A DNA stretch of 64,000 nucleotides, taken from positions 48,429,693 to 48,493,692 of the forward strand of contig NC_133103.1 of assembly GCF_022965805.1 (NCBI RefSeq), in the 5' to 3' direction. A program made the translations under genes and the position numbers. Below are positions 10,928-22,071 of the stretch, piece after piece; positions within the stretch are counted from its first letter, which is position 1, and every line of letters starts with the position of its first letter. The DNA comes from Primulina eburnea. Its lineage: Eukaryota > Streptophyta > Magnoliopsida > Lamiales > Gesneriaceae. The notes under the pieces were generated by a model. It was not told the origin of the DNA and did no database searches. It saw nothing but the letters and a program-made list of their open reading frames with translations.

Positions 10928-12084
10928 TGTCATGCCCCGGGACGGGGGTTGGTTGACACCGGCGTTGCTCTCAAATTTACATTCGACAACAACAAGCCTC
11001 AGAGTACAGAATTCAGAAACCAGTCTTTTATTCATAATACGAAATAAATCAATTGTCTGTTACAACTCTGATACTGATGTTTTACAGCGGAAATGTAAAA
11101 CCAGACATAACATCGCCTTAACAGATACAGCGGAATTAACATAACATAACATAAACTGAAAACAATAATCTTCTTCACCAGCCCCAGAACTGGATCTGAT
11201 CTTTCTCTTCTAATATTTCTTCCTCGTTCTTATCTGAGATGGGTTTAGTGAGTGAGTGATATGGTTGTCACTCAGTAAGCAGGGGCGGGAATAACTCCCA
11301 GTTTTCGAAATCGTTTTCAACAGAAACAGTAATACGATAATATACAGAGAACTCTTAATTTCAGAACAGTAATCAGAATTCAGAAGTTGCAGAACAGAAA
11401 TCAGAATTATTAAGCACTGAACATGTTAGTGAATTTCATGGCTAAACTAATATCAGTCCCCTATATGTTCTCTCCTCTAAAGGGTGAGGCCAAAATCAGA
11501 ATCAGAATTCAGATATGTTCAGAATATATATTCCTACCATTAGTTCACTAGGGAGTTTCAGTGCTTCAAAATCATATATCAGAAATCATACAGAAACTGA
11601 ACTTTAAAACAGAATTATCAAACGGATTTCAAGATATTTATACATAAGCCCACTTACAGTAATTTGCTTAAAGAATTTCGGTTGAAATCTGGAAATCTGC
11701 TTGCCTTGCTACTGGATTTTACAGCTTCGAAAATGCACTCTCTTAGCTCTAATTTCAAGTGATAACTAAAGATTTTGGTAAACCAATTCAGGTGTTTGAG
11801 GGTGATATTTATAGGTGAAATTCTGACTGTTAGCCTCCCAATTAAGGGACATAATCTGACATTAACAATTTTTATTTCGTGTTAAATGCTTCAGTTACAA
11901 GTTATGGTCTGAATTAGTAACTGTCTGCTGGAATTTCGTGCTGCTGCTGCTGCTGGATTTTATCTGTTATCTGCTGCTGGATTTCAATATGCTGGAAAAA
12001 TACCAGCTTCTGAAATATTAGCTTTTGCTGGAATTTTTAGCTTATGCTGAAATTTGCTAGCTGCTGGAATTTCAGGTTCTCACA
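10928..12084 (-). repeat. 5' LTR of the Tekay-like element (short type)
   Basis: In sense orientation it starts TGTGAGAACCTGAAAT at 12084 and ends ...GGGGCATGACA at 10928, directly before the PBS. Length is 1157 bp. The interior, with (CTG)n-like words near 11940, does not match the 3' LTR beyond the termini. Confidence 0.82.
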
Positions 12085-12560
12085 AACCGCAGCACACACA
12101 TCATTATGAATAATCAGTCAAGAACTTTTGAAAAATAACGAGCCAAACCATCAGATCCAGGAGCTTTATCATTTTCAATGTCAAAGAGCGCAATTCGAAT
12201 GTCATCTTGAGTCACAGATGATGTCAGGGCACTACATTTTTCAATCGGAACACAAGGGCCCTCTGAGATAACTTCTCTATCGACACAGGTTCTTTCAACT
12301 TGTCGCCCCAAAAGGTCTTTGTAAAATTCCACAAAATTTCGAGCTATTTCATTTTGGTCGATAGTGGTATGCCCATCAATTGACTGAATTGCTACAATGG
12401 TATTCCGCTTGTTATTTCTTTTGATCAAATCATGAAAAAACTTAGTGCACCTGTCACCCTGTTGAATGTACTGAATTTTTGTTTTCTGGGCAATAAATGA
12501 TATCTCTGCTTCAAGTAGCACCTCTGCCTTTCTCTTAATATCTTTATATTGTTCATCCAT
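12085..12560 (-). pseudogene. LINE ORF2, N-terminal part of the reverse transcriptase
   Basis: Frame 12114-12560 shows the L1 linker and RT entry: 'QGDRCTKFFHDLIKRN', then 'NDKAPGSDGL' (about 12150). The next expected residues follow in a shifted frame and meet a TGA, then 'HNDVCAAV' runs straight into the gypsy LTR at 12084. The continuation across the gypsy insertion starts again at 2635, about 40 residues further into the domain, so roughly 120 bp of LINE are gone at the insertion point. Confidence 0.85.
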
Positions 12561-12688
12561 GAATCCCGAATCTAGAATCGCATCTTGTAGTTCATCGAAT
12601 TCCTTTTAGCTGCACTCGCTCTACTCGAGATGTGTCTAAATTTTTTGCAATTCAAAAGCTTATGTGGTTTCTTCATACCCATGCAAAG

Positions 12689-13444
12689 TTATTTCAACCG
12701 ATACTGAGACGTGCCATGGCCGCGAAAAATCCAATGTAACCTAACCTTATCCAGGAATTCATCACAAAGTTTCCACATATTGAAAAACTTAAAAGGCTTC
12801 AACTTTGGTAAGTGATGCTCAAGCAATGTCACAAATGTAAGTGTATGATCCGATAGGCAACCTGGTGCAATAAATTCAGCTGTTTCATCAAGGTTTGACG
12901 CATTCCACCGATGGTTAACTAGCACACGATCCAGTTTACTACACATTTTTGGGCTCATCCAAGTGTAGAAGCAGCCCGTGGAGCGTATATCGAGTAAATC
13001 CAGTGAAGCAATACAATCCACGAAATCTTGAATCACATAATTTTAAATTTTCAAACCACCTTGCTTCTCATTTTGGGAGAGGACATTATTGAAGTCACTA
13101 AGGAGCATCCATGGTAATACGCAGGAACCATCCACCCGTTTCAATTCATCCCATAGTTTCCTTCGTTGAACCACGGTATTTAGTCCATACACAAAAGATG
13201 CACAAAATTCATTTTGTGTTTTGAGACACACAATCCTCGCATGAATAGCTTGATCAGTCATATCAATAGTAGATATATGTACCGAGAGAGGATTCCACAA
13301 AACAAAAATACGACCCTTGTTGCTAAGCAAGAAGTTATGAATAACACACATACCTTGGAACCGTGTTCTCAACAAATTCTTCAAATCTTTTTCATCAAAT
13401 TTAGATTCTAAAATACCGAAAACATCAATCTTATGGGTGCCCAT
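12689..13444 (-). pseudogene. LINE ORF2 apurinic/apyrimidinic-like endonuclease
   Basis: Two abutting frames (13043-13444 and 12689-13036) form an exonuclease-endonuclease-phosphatase domain: 'VFGILESKFDE' at the N-terminus, 'FVYGLN' at about 13200, 'WMLLSDFNNVL' where GDFN is usual, and 'CLSDHTLTF' with the catalytic His near 12860. One stop or frameshift separates the two frames at about 13040. In L1 elements this domain nicks target DNA. Confidence 0.85.
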
Positions 13445-13511
13445 AATTGGTTGGACACCTTTTTGTTTTAGAGGCTTGTGAGAGAGCCTCTAATACTCCA
13501 ACATGCTACCT

Positions 13512-14862
13512 TCATTGATTAACAAAGGCAATTTCGGGTTGCCGCCCCTGTTCTCGATTCCCAATGTATCTTGTTGTGTTATTTCCATCATTCACATTCA
13601 CAAATTCTGTAGCAGAAGGACTCGAGTCCTCCATCCCCTCAAAGAATATAGTCATATTCTTGTTCCTGAAATGATGTTGTTCATTCCCATTTTTAACCTT
13701 CTTCTTGTTGGTTTTGTTCTTGTTATTTACCAATTGGAAGCCCTCTGTATCTAACACATCATTACCTCCTCGGTTGGAATCAGTCGTTGCAACTTCAAGC
13801 ATCAGTGCTTTCCCTTTGTCTATCTTAGTAGTATCTTCATTACTATCAGATTGGGCACTCAATATTTCCAAACAAGCTTCTGGCCGAGTGTTAGCTGCCA
13901 CTTCTTCTAGTTGCACTGCAGTGCCTGTGCCATCCTTATTTGGTAATTGAGAACGAGATGGTGCAAACTTGTGCGATTTCCCCCATCTTGATCTACCCCT
14001 TGTATTACCCCTCCTCCAAACAACACTACGAGAGCGGACATGGTGGCCAATAGTAGTAGCGTGATTATTCTCCTCACCCTTTTCATCTCTCGAATTCCTG
14101 AGACAATCCTCCATCACATGCCCTGTTTTATGACAGAATTCACAGACTCTGATGTCTTGTTCATATTCGAAGGTAACAACCACATCCCCAATCGGTAGTT
14201 CAACTTCCAATGCAGTCAGTTTTGGTTTAGAAGTCTCGATTTCGACCAAGACTCTTGCATATTTAACTCTTTTCCGGTCATGTGTAAGCATATCCATGTG
14301 GATGGGGTTACCAACTTGCTTAGAATATTAGAGTTCCAACAATCCGGTGGTAGTCCATGAATTTCAACCCACGATGGTGTAGTATTCATATCTTCATCCC
14401 TAAATCGGAAGCATCTCGGCATTTCTTTAAGAAACAAGTGGAAACCAAATACCATGTAGTTTCCTCCACTCAAAACTCGGTCTTTAACTTCGACACTCGG
14501 GAAAGTAAACACAATCCATCCACTATCATGTGTTTGGAATCGTATATCCTTCCCCCAACGTTTTACCAAGTCAAAGAGGGCAGCGGTCGGTGGTTTGCCA
14601 CTGATAAAATATCCCAAAAGACATATACCATAAGTCTCTTCAATGGTATCAATATCATTGAATCCAAACCTCAATTTATCCACCCCGTATCCATAAACTC
14701 TAGTTTATAATGTACATTGGCCATTATGTTGTTTTTAAATAAACTAGCATATGGAACTCGAGGTGTTTTGCTTACCATCATAGGCTTACTTTGGGATGTC
14801 TTAGAATCATCATTAGGTGGAATAGTGATGTTATCAATGTCACCCAACGGATTACCATTCAC
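13512..14862 (-). pseudogene. LINE ORF1: DUF4283-type RNA-binding domain plus CCHC knuckle
   Basis: Starts at ATG 14862 ('MNGNPLGDIDN'). The DUF4283-like domain is visible at about 14300-14680 ('ALFDLVKRWGKDIRF', 'VFTFPSVEVKDRVL', 'WVEIHGLPPDCW'), followed by a zf-CCHC_4-type knuckle 'CEFCHKTGHVMEDC' at about 14110-14150 and a charged C-terminal tail. Frameshifts at about 14680 and 14300 break the protein. In plant L1s ORF1 coats the RNA; this copy is non-functional. Confidence 0.85.
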
Positions 14863-14874
14863 ATGGCCGGTTGC

Positions 14875-14961
14875 TAAATAACCATAAACTCAAGTAAAAA
14901 TAGAAAATAATAAATAAGGCTGATTTTGGAAACATGACTACCTTAATTCCTCACATTTATC

Positions 14962-15006
<45 letters not shown>

Positions 15007-15285
15007 CGTACAAAAACTGTTTTTGTTTTGTGAAAATGTAAAATATTTTTTTTTGAAAATGTACAAAAAGTATTTGAATACAAAAATAAATGATTGTGAT
15101 AGCAAATTTATGGTATTTATAAATCATAAATGATTTGCGTGTGTTTTATATAATTTATATTTATATTGGTCATTTGACATGCACGTTTTGTCTATAAAAT
15201 AATTAAAATTTATGTAATAGTATTTTTGAAAGTTTTATTTTGCTATAGGTTTATAAATAAAAATCATGACAAAAAATTGAAGAAA
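14875..15285. repeat. Duplicated kinesin-12 upstream flank, left copy, part 2
   Basis: Resumes the match broken at 821: 'gaaaataataaataaggctgatttt' style words at 14908 correspond to 41438, and the match runs to about 15285 (partner about 41760). A (ATT)n microsatellite lies at 14962-15005, partner 41498-41520. Beyond 15285 the two copies diverge. Confidence 0.85.
14962..15005. repeat. (ATT)n microsatellite
   Basis: About 14 ATT units. The homologous site at 41498-41540 has (ATT)n followed by (GTT)n, so the tract changed after duplication. Confidence 0.9.
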
Positions 15286-18200
15286 AATGGATTGAAACGA
15301 CCCTCACTTTTTAACTTTGAAATTCTACTATTTTTTTTTTTCTATTAATTTGAAAATCACCATTTATAAATAACTTAACATTATCATAAATCAAAATAAT
15401 TTAACAATTTAAATCTCAAGTACATAAATTCCTAAAATCGTCAATTACCAAAATTTACTTCTACCTATAACCGATCAGAATTTGCTTCAAAATAAAGCAT
15501 ACAATCTCTAATAAAATACTTAAAAATCCTTTAAAATTTGCCTAACAATCTAATGCGGAAAATAATTGTCCCTCGGGAATGTACTGTCGTACTCGATCCA
15601 CTCAAGCATCAGCGCCTCCCTCAATATCATCACCACCTGCAGCATTCAAACATAATGAGTCTAATGACTCAGCAAGTTCTAAACATGAGTAACAAATAAT
15701 ACATATACAAACACATGCATTAAAATCAAACTTTTATTTTAAATAATTTTAAGCATAAATAAATCATATATCGTAAAATTATAAAATCGTAAACATTTGC
15801 ACCTTTTATCATTTTGGATGAAGTTTGATCCTTTAAAGTGACTAGCCTTTTATCCTCTGGTCGACTGATCAGTCTTAGCTCCCATTGCGCACGGGGACAG
15901 GCACTAGGCACCGCCATGAAAATATATCATTCAAACTTCGATCCAAACATTCCTAATAAGAATCTAAATTCAATTGATATATGCAAACGATATTCTTACC
16001 AAGGCCTCGCTAAATTTATATATCTTCCGAACGATATAAATATTCAACGATGCGTCTCTAATGATCTATAATTTTAGTCCCTCTCCCGAGTTGTAGAATT
16101 AATCAGACAACACACAATTTATGGTCAGTAAATTGCAGTCGATAAAAACAAAGAGACACAATTAAACCCAATGGGATTAAATCATAAAAACAACCACGTC
16201 AAATCATCGTATCGACAAAGCTACGTCATCCTCTAGAATATAAAATTAGTTAATAACGGAATTCAAGCAAAAACAAGACATGTTCGAAGTTTTAGACATC
16301 GCAACACAAGAAAATATAGAAACAAAAGAATAGATGACAAATCCAAGGTGTCGTCTCTGTCCCCAGATTCGTCGTTCTTCGTATTTGTGATCGATCTTCA
16401 TGGGTGTAGGCACCGCGGTTCTTGTTCCTTAGCGCCTAAGCGCTTGTTCTTCGGCAGTGAGGCGCCGCGGCGCTGCTCAGGCACCTGTCGCAAGCGCTGC
16501 GGCTCTCGTCTATCACAATTAAAACATGCTCCTAATGGCCATCTTTCATCCAAAAAATGATTTATTTCTTGCACGACACAAAAATAACAAAATACCATGC
16601 GTAATTCTGTTCGAAACTAATATAATTCAAATTTATTAACATATAAATCAAGTGCAATTCTTCCACTCATCAAAGTCCCCAAACTTGAACTTTTGATAGC
16701 CCCGAATAAAATAAGAATAAAAATAAGAACTCAATCAAAACTAGATTACTAACAACTATAAGTCATGGATGGGCAATTAGTGATATTGGCCTCCGACTTA
16801 TCCATTTTCCTGTACTTCACAATTACTCAAGAGTCACGTGTGTGTGTAATATGTCAATGTTCATTTATCCAATCAAATGCTCAAATAGATTTACAACACT
16901 CGTTCGCCTTATAAACTCAAGAGATCGTCAGTTCAATTCAACTCACACTTCATTTAGATTACACATTCATTTACACAGATCGCATAGGAATTTATTGGTG
17001 ATTATCTAGCTCATAAGATTTTCAATACAAGTATACCAAAAAATGATGTCACACAATGAGATGCTTGCATGCAAATGATTAAAGTTTATACTTGCTAACC
17101 ATGTTTCTCAGGTATTCATAAGCTTGACTTGAATAGATTTTCTCCACTAGTATATTGGATAAACGCAACAAGGTTAATAGGTCTTGTAAGCTTATAACGT
17201 TAGGATATGACTCATGGCTACAATAAAAGGTATGTAAATCAAAATTCGAGATAAATATTTGAATTTTCATCATTTTCACTCTCTTTTCATTCACCATCCA
17301 TTATTGTTTTCTTCACACTCATATCTTCCATTTCCCATATTTTTTCACCACTTTTTGATTCATTCCTTATTGTTTTTTTTTTCAACTCCTTTATACACAT
17401 TGAATTTTCTTTTTATTTTCAAGGAGTATTTGAATCATTTCAATACCAACAAATTTATTTCTCTCAAAATTAGATAGGACAATAAGTGTATGAGCTTCAC
17501 TAGGTAGTTGTTGTGGGATGTAGAATAGATAGAAGTGGAGACTAATTGTATGTCATTGACACACTACTTGATTTTTTTTAGTAGGCTCAAAATGAGACAC
17601 TATGGATATTTTATGTTCAATTGGTAGGCTCGAAGGCTCAAACGGTTCCAAAGATCGCCTAAATCATCTTATGTCACATATTATCCGTATTTCACCTCGA
17701 AAAGTGTTCAAACAAGTTCTAGATTTCCGTCAATCCATTAGTCATCTCATACAAACCAATAACATGCATTGTTCAATCAAAATGATATATGAGATAGGTG
17801 CCATAAAGAAAAGTCAAGCATCTCAATCAACTCGAGGCACAATGAGCTAACAATTGACAATAAACAATGAAAACATGCCCAAAGATATTGAGAAAAATGG
17901 CCTAAATCAACTCTATGTTTGCAAAAGTGTCAGTTAATGTAATGTGAGAATTACATAAAATCATATCTCTGTTGTCTAATTAGCATCACATGTATGTAAA
18001 TTGTATCTAAGCATCGATAGTATCAGTAAACATGACAATGCAAAATATCTGTGACTCCCAAGTTTGCATGAATACGTATATGCTCTAGAACCACGATTTC
18101 ATTTTAATAATCGGCCACACCATGATATATCCATGACTCTTTCTAATGACTCTATCATGCAATAATTTAAAAAAAAAAACCAAATTAGACTCAACCGTGC

Positions 18201-18389
18201 ATAGAATAACTAATCATGCAATTCATAAAAACGAATTAACAACTGAACTCAAAAGCTACTGAAAATTAAAAGTAAAGCAGAATTAACGACCCTCCCAAAC
18301 AAAAATATGTGCATTGTCCCCAATGAACAGTAACAAACCAAGAAAAACAAGGGATTACGTACCTCATATAGCGAGCATCAGGACTCGCT
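15286..18389. other. Non-coding remains of LTR-element DNA, probably the 3' part of the Athila-like element
   Basis: No gene seen in 3.1 kb. The stretch 15555-16080 has features resembling other LTR fragments in the window (compare 55795-56165: 'gagtctaatgactcagcaag' beside 'gaatctaaagactcaac'). The GCGCC-rich stretch 16400-16520 resembles 23560-23760 in composition. At 16672-16690 'caaagtccccaaacttgaac' reads on the minus strand as a purine-rich 'aagtttggggactttg', as found after the last ORF in Athila-type elements. No LTR pair or target duplication could be fixed. Confidence 0.45.
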
Positions 18390-19542
18390 GTCCTCGCCTG
18401 ATAGCTCAACCTCCTCCTCATCGTCATCATAACCCAATGTCATCCTCAAAAGGTCTGTGTGAAAATGCTGGCGGTGGTGGGAATGACTCATCAGATGGAC
18501 TGGTAGCAGGGAAATGCTGTGCAAGAACTCGATTAAAATCTTGCACGTACTCCATGTGCTCGCGTGTGATCTGCCACTGTCTCCTCATCATGCGCTCTAA
18601 TTCATCGAGATGGTGGCGGTCGATCTGTCCACTTCCGGGTCTCCGTATGTCGTGTGTGTGATGGCTATGGAGCGGGATGTGAGTGTGCTCCACTCCCTGA
18701 AGCCTTTCCCGGACCACTAGTAATCTGTCTACTTCTCTTATCCCTCGGGACGGGCTCAACCAATGAGATATCGTCTTTCGTTCGCAGCAGTGCCTCACTA
18801 TCATCCCAAGTAATCCTAGCTACATGGCAGAGGTAAGTGATCGTCGATGAATGGGGCATGCTAACAGTGGAGGTGCCTCGAGCAGCCTGCAATATCGAAG
18901 TCATAATCACTCGACCTGCTCCACTGTCCTGCCAGTGATGATACAATAAACCAACGCTGCCTTCGTCTTTGTCACATCAGAAACATGCCCAGATGGCATC
19001 AACCGCGAGGCTACAAATTGATACCATCTGTACGCCTCTCTCTTCATAGAAGTCGCAGGGAATGTGACCGAGGCTCGTTGATTGTTGAGCTTCCAAACTG
19101 TGCCCGACTCACAAAGTGTGGTTATGTTGTCTCGTAGGTATAAGCCTCTTTCATAAACGTGTACTCATCTGGGTCGTAATCAGGCATCGAGTATAGAGAA
19201 TTGATTGATTTGTTATCGAAGGCAACCATTCGCCCCCGAATCTTCACGTGATAACCTTCATGTTTAACCTTTAGGTTAGCATAAAATTCCCTCACCAGGG
19301 ACATTACAGTATCAGCCGGGGGATTCACAAATTCAACCCAATTTAACGCTTGAGCACGAGCCAATGTAGGACAATCTAGGTGGCTCTGATCCATGCCTCT
19401 TTCCCGCTGCATATTCTTTTCTAATAACTTAGCATAACTTTAAGCGGCTACTGCATTCCAGAACCGTCGTCTATCAAAATTGGCAGTAGACCACTCGCCA
19501 TCCCCAGACGCACCACGCTTGCTTTTCTTTTTCGGAGGCATG
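18390..19542 (-). pseudogene. Athila-type third ORF (plant 'putative transposon protein' domain)
   Basis: Starts at 19542 with 'MPPKKKSKRGASG'. A stop occurs at about 19438, then 'CPTLARAQALNWVEF', 'VREFYANLKVKHEGYHV', 'IRGRMVAFDNKSIN' (19122-19412). This pattern matches the domain downstream of integrase in Athila-like elements (PF20167-like, from memory). After a further frame break near 19120 the minus-strand frames 18665-18946 and 18427-18804 continue with 'DISLVEPVPRDKRSR' and a His-rich low-complexity end. Some authors treat this ORF as env-like, but no signal peptide or transmembrane helix is seen here. The insertion at 19741-23375 separates it from the integrase. Confidence 0.65.
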
Positions 19543-19740
19543 ATTCAATTCAATGCAAACTTCACTCAACATCATTTTTTTTCAACAACGCATCACTACA
19601 CGATATTCCAACAATGCATCACCCACAATATCAATAAAATTAATCAATCAACGGTCCCCTCTAACATGCAATATTCCAAATCCAACAATTCTCAACAACA
19701 AACTCACTCAGGCAATTTAACGAACAACTTGTGTGCATCA

Positions 19741-21120
19741 TGTTGGAACATTTCTAGTTCGTAATTTTGATTTTGATGTTACCAAAACTTGTTTATTTGT
19801 TTCTAATGAGTTTACCTAAGTGCGCAGAAACTGAAACTGATCAAGCTTCGAACTGATCAGTTACCAAGCTTAAAATGAAGCTATCGAGATGCAAACTGAA
19901 AGTGTCAACTGATTGATTGAACTGAACCAGTACAACTGAAGTATCAAGAGCAGTTCAACTGATTGTCCAATTGATAAGTGGTTCAGCAGAGGACCTTCAG
20001 AAGCCCGACCAGCTGATAAAGAGCCCAACTGACCAGTTCAACTGAATCAGTGAAATCAGTTCAGTTGACGAGTCAACTGATTTCACCTCATCAGTTCAAG
20101 ACCTGTTCAACTGACCATTTCAGAACATCAGTTAGGAGCGAACCAATTTGCAGATACGACAAGCTTAATCCAGCCGTGCACAAAGGTACGAAAGCTATGG
20201 TACGATCAAGGTACAATAAAAGACGTTGATGCAGCACTTAAAGCCAAATGTTCCAGATATCTATTTGGGGGAACAAATTCATACTGCAACAGATTCATTC
20301 ACTGAGTCTCATTTTACGTTCAGCCAAACGCCTATAAATATAAGATGAAGCTTAGTGAAGACCATGATGAGAGTTGACAAGTGAAAAGATAAAATACAGA
20401 GAGTGCACGCACAATGCTTATAAGCTTTGAAGAAGAAATCAGCCCAGAGGGAACACTTCAACGTGTTATCAGTTAATTTTAAAAGCATATTTCCTTCAGT
20501 GTGTGAGAACATTTTCAGGTAGTTTACAGAGATCAGTTCTCACACACACACACACACACCACCACTCAAATTCAGTCTTGCACAAAGACGTTAAACTTGT
20601 GTATGTAGTCTTTCTCACATAGATGTTAAAGAAGTGTTGGCTGAAAGGTGCTGCCTTCAGTCTAGACTAGGAGTTCAGTTAGAAAGTGGATAAGTACTAA
20701 GATGGGTGAGTTTGTACAAGTAGTTGTATAAATCAAAATCTTCTAGTGGATCCTACTCGAGGTGGTAGAAGGGGTGACATAGGAGCAGTTGAAGTCTCCG
20801 AACATCCATAAACATCCATAAACCCCTAGCTTTAAACTAACTTGATCAGTTCGAGTATCTATTAATTCAGTTCTCACCATAACTGAACTGATAAATGCGA
20901 GAACTGATTCCTCTTATCTTCAGTTAATTAGTTACACAAGATTAAAAGTTTTAACCGATCAGTTCTCTTAACGAATGATTACTTCGAGTATTTTCCGCTT
21001 GGTTTTTAACCAAACTCGATTTAATTCATCCGTGTTAACATTCTTAGAACACGAGCTATTGCAGCTCATTGGAGAATTGTGTTTGAAATGCCTTCAAAGG
21101 CACCAGCACACGATCCTTCA
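19741..21120 (+). repeat. 5' LTR of the non-autonomous copia-like element
   Basis: Starts TGTTGGAACATTTCTAG and ends ...CGATCCTTCA before the PBS. It is packed with AACTGA/TCAGTT words (19820-20120), holds a conserved inverted repeat at 20051-20086, a (CA)n tract at 20538-20560, and a block near 20700-20820 ('gtttgtacaagtagttgta', 'gaacatccataaac') that resembles the LTR at 60021-61031. Confidence 0.9.
20051..20086. promoter_or_regulatory. Imperfect palindrome conserved in both LTRs
   Basis: TGAAATCAGTT...GAC and GTCAACTGATTTCA are inverse complements with a 5-base bulge on one side and a 2-base loop. The same structure recurs in LTR2 at 22397-22431. Role unknown; it could be an RNA hairpin or a protein-binding site. 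Confidence 0.6.
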
Positions 21121-21134
21121 ATTGGTATTAGAGC
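21121..21134 (+). other. Primer-binding site
   Basis: ATTGGTATTAGAGC, one mismatch from the tRNA-Met complement ATTGGTATCAGAGC, directly after LTR1. Confidence 0.85.
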
Positions 21135-22071
21135 TAACTGTTCTAAGAAGGACATTTGAAAACTGATAGTATTTTTAAAATTTGTTTTAAAATAATTTAA
21201 AAATGGTTTTCAAAACCCTCTGATAATATTTTATATGTTTGTTGTGCTTTTTGTTGTTTAGCTGTTTGCAGGATTTTTGAGCTCAACGGACAGCAGAATA
21301 GCTAAACTGATCAGCGAACAAGATTTCAGTTGCCAGCTTACCAGTTCAACTGATCAACAAACGAAACCCAACTACCAGCTGAAACCGATAAGTTAAGTGT
21401 AGCTTAATCATCAGAAGTGTCGCCGCTTCATTGCCATATCAGTTAGACCAGTTAGCCAGCACAGAGATCGAGTCCAAGGCAATTAGTTGTTCTTATGGCA
21501 AAAGAAACTCAAAATTGATGTAGCATTCCAAGCATTCTAAGCGACCAATTGTTGGTACACTCAGTTCTATTTTATATAAACTAACTGATACTTGATGTTA
21601 TTTGATATTTGCTAAGTGTAGTAGCAATTCCCTTACATAGATGGTGTGCTTTATCTTAATACAAGGGACGCGTAATGGATTAAATTAACATCACGTGTAT
21701 CCACTTAGTTTGCATATAACTGAACTGATTTTTTCAGTTTATAAGTTGCCTTAACTGCTTGAGTGTTTATTGCTTAAACTTCTTTCTACAATCGCACAAC
21801 GATTACATTTTTGAGGGGGAGTTTTTTACTCAGTTCTTGATGGAAAGACATTCTTTAAAACTGATTTTAAATTTGCTATCCCTCGAACTGAAAAATTATT
21901 TTCAAATCGTTTATTCAATTATTGAGGGGGAGCTTTTCTTTATGTTATCCCTCGAACTGAGGTTTTTTAAATGTTTTTTATTCTCACAAAGAGGGAGAAT
22001 TATTAATTGCTTAAGTTAATTTTAAATCGCTTTAACCGTTCAAGTTTTGTGATCATCAAAAAGAGGGAGAT
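21135..22071 (+). other. Interior of the non-autonomous element
   Basis: Non-coding. It repeats 'gagggggag' style purine runs (about 21813, 21926) and ends with the polypurine tract 'aaaaagagggagat' (22058-22071) before LTR2. No conserved protein motif in any frame. Confidence 0.7.

Larger units (their letters stand above)
2636..12084 (-). mobile_element. Ty3/gypsy chromovirus (Tekay-like) with two non-matching LTRs, nested in the LINE
   Basis: A complete-looking gypsy element on the minus strand: 5' LTR 10928-12084, tRNA-Met-type PBS 10910-10921, extra coiled-coil ORF 9715-10218, gag and protease 8422-9495, RT/RNase H 6602-8421, integrase with C-terminal chromodomain 5227-6562, PPT 5187-5199, 3' LTR 2636-5186. 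The two LTRs share only their ends (both begin TGTGAGAACCTGAAAT in sense orientation and end in CA). They differ in length (1157 vs 2551 bp) and interior. No 5-bp target duplication is visible, and about 120 bp of LINE RT sequence is missing between the two flanks. This fits recombination between two elements rather than a simple insertion. Coding frames carry several stops. Confidence 0.85.
822..14874 (-). mobile_element. L1-type LINE, degenerate, split by a nested gypsy element
   Basis: A plant L1-like non-LTR retrotransposon reads on the minus strand. From high to low coordinates it holds ORF1 (13512-14862), the ORF2 endonuclease (12689-13444), the start of the reverse transcriptase (12085-12560), the nested gypsy element (2636-12084), the RT remainder and a C-terminal zinc-knuckle region (941-2635), and an A-rich 3' end (plus strand T-rich at 820-840). 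All reading frames carry stops or frameshifts, so the copy is dead. The edges are fixed by comparison with the uninterrupted duplicate at 40255-41770. LINE sequence without the insert is about 4.6 kb, close to a full-length plant L1. Confidence 0.88.

Noticed and set aside
16348..16598. Overlapping frames on both strands in a GCGCC-rich stretch
   Set aside because: Open frames follow from GC-rich composition; no motif, no conserved start, and the region looks like LTR-element DNA.
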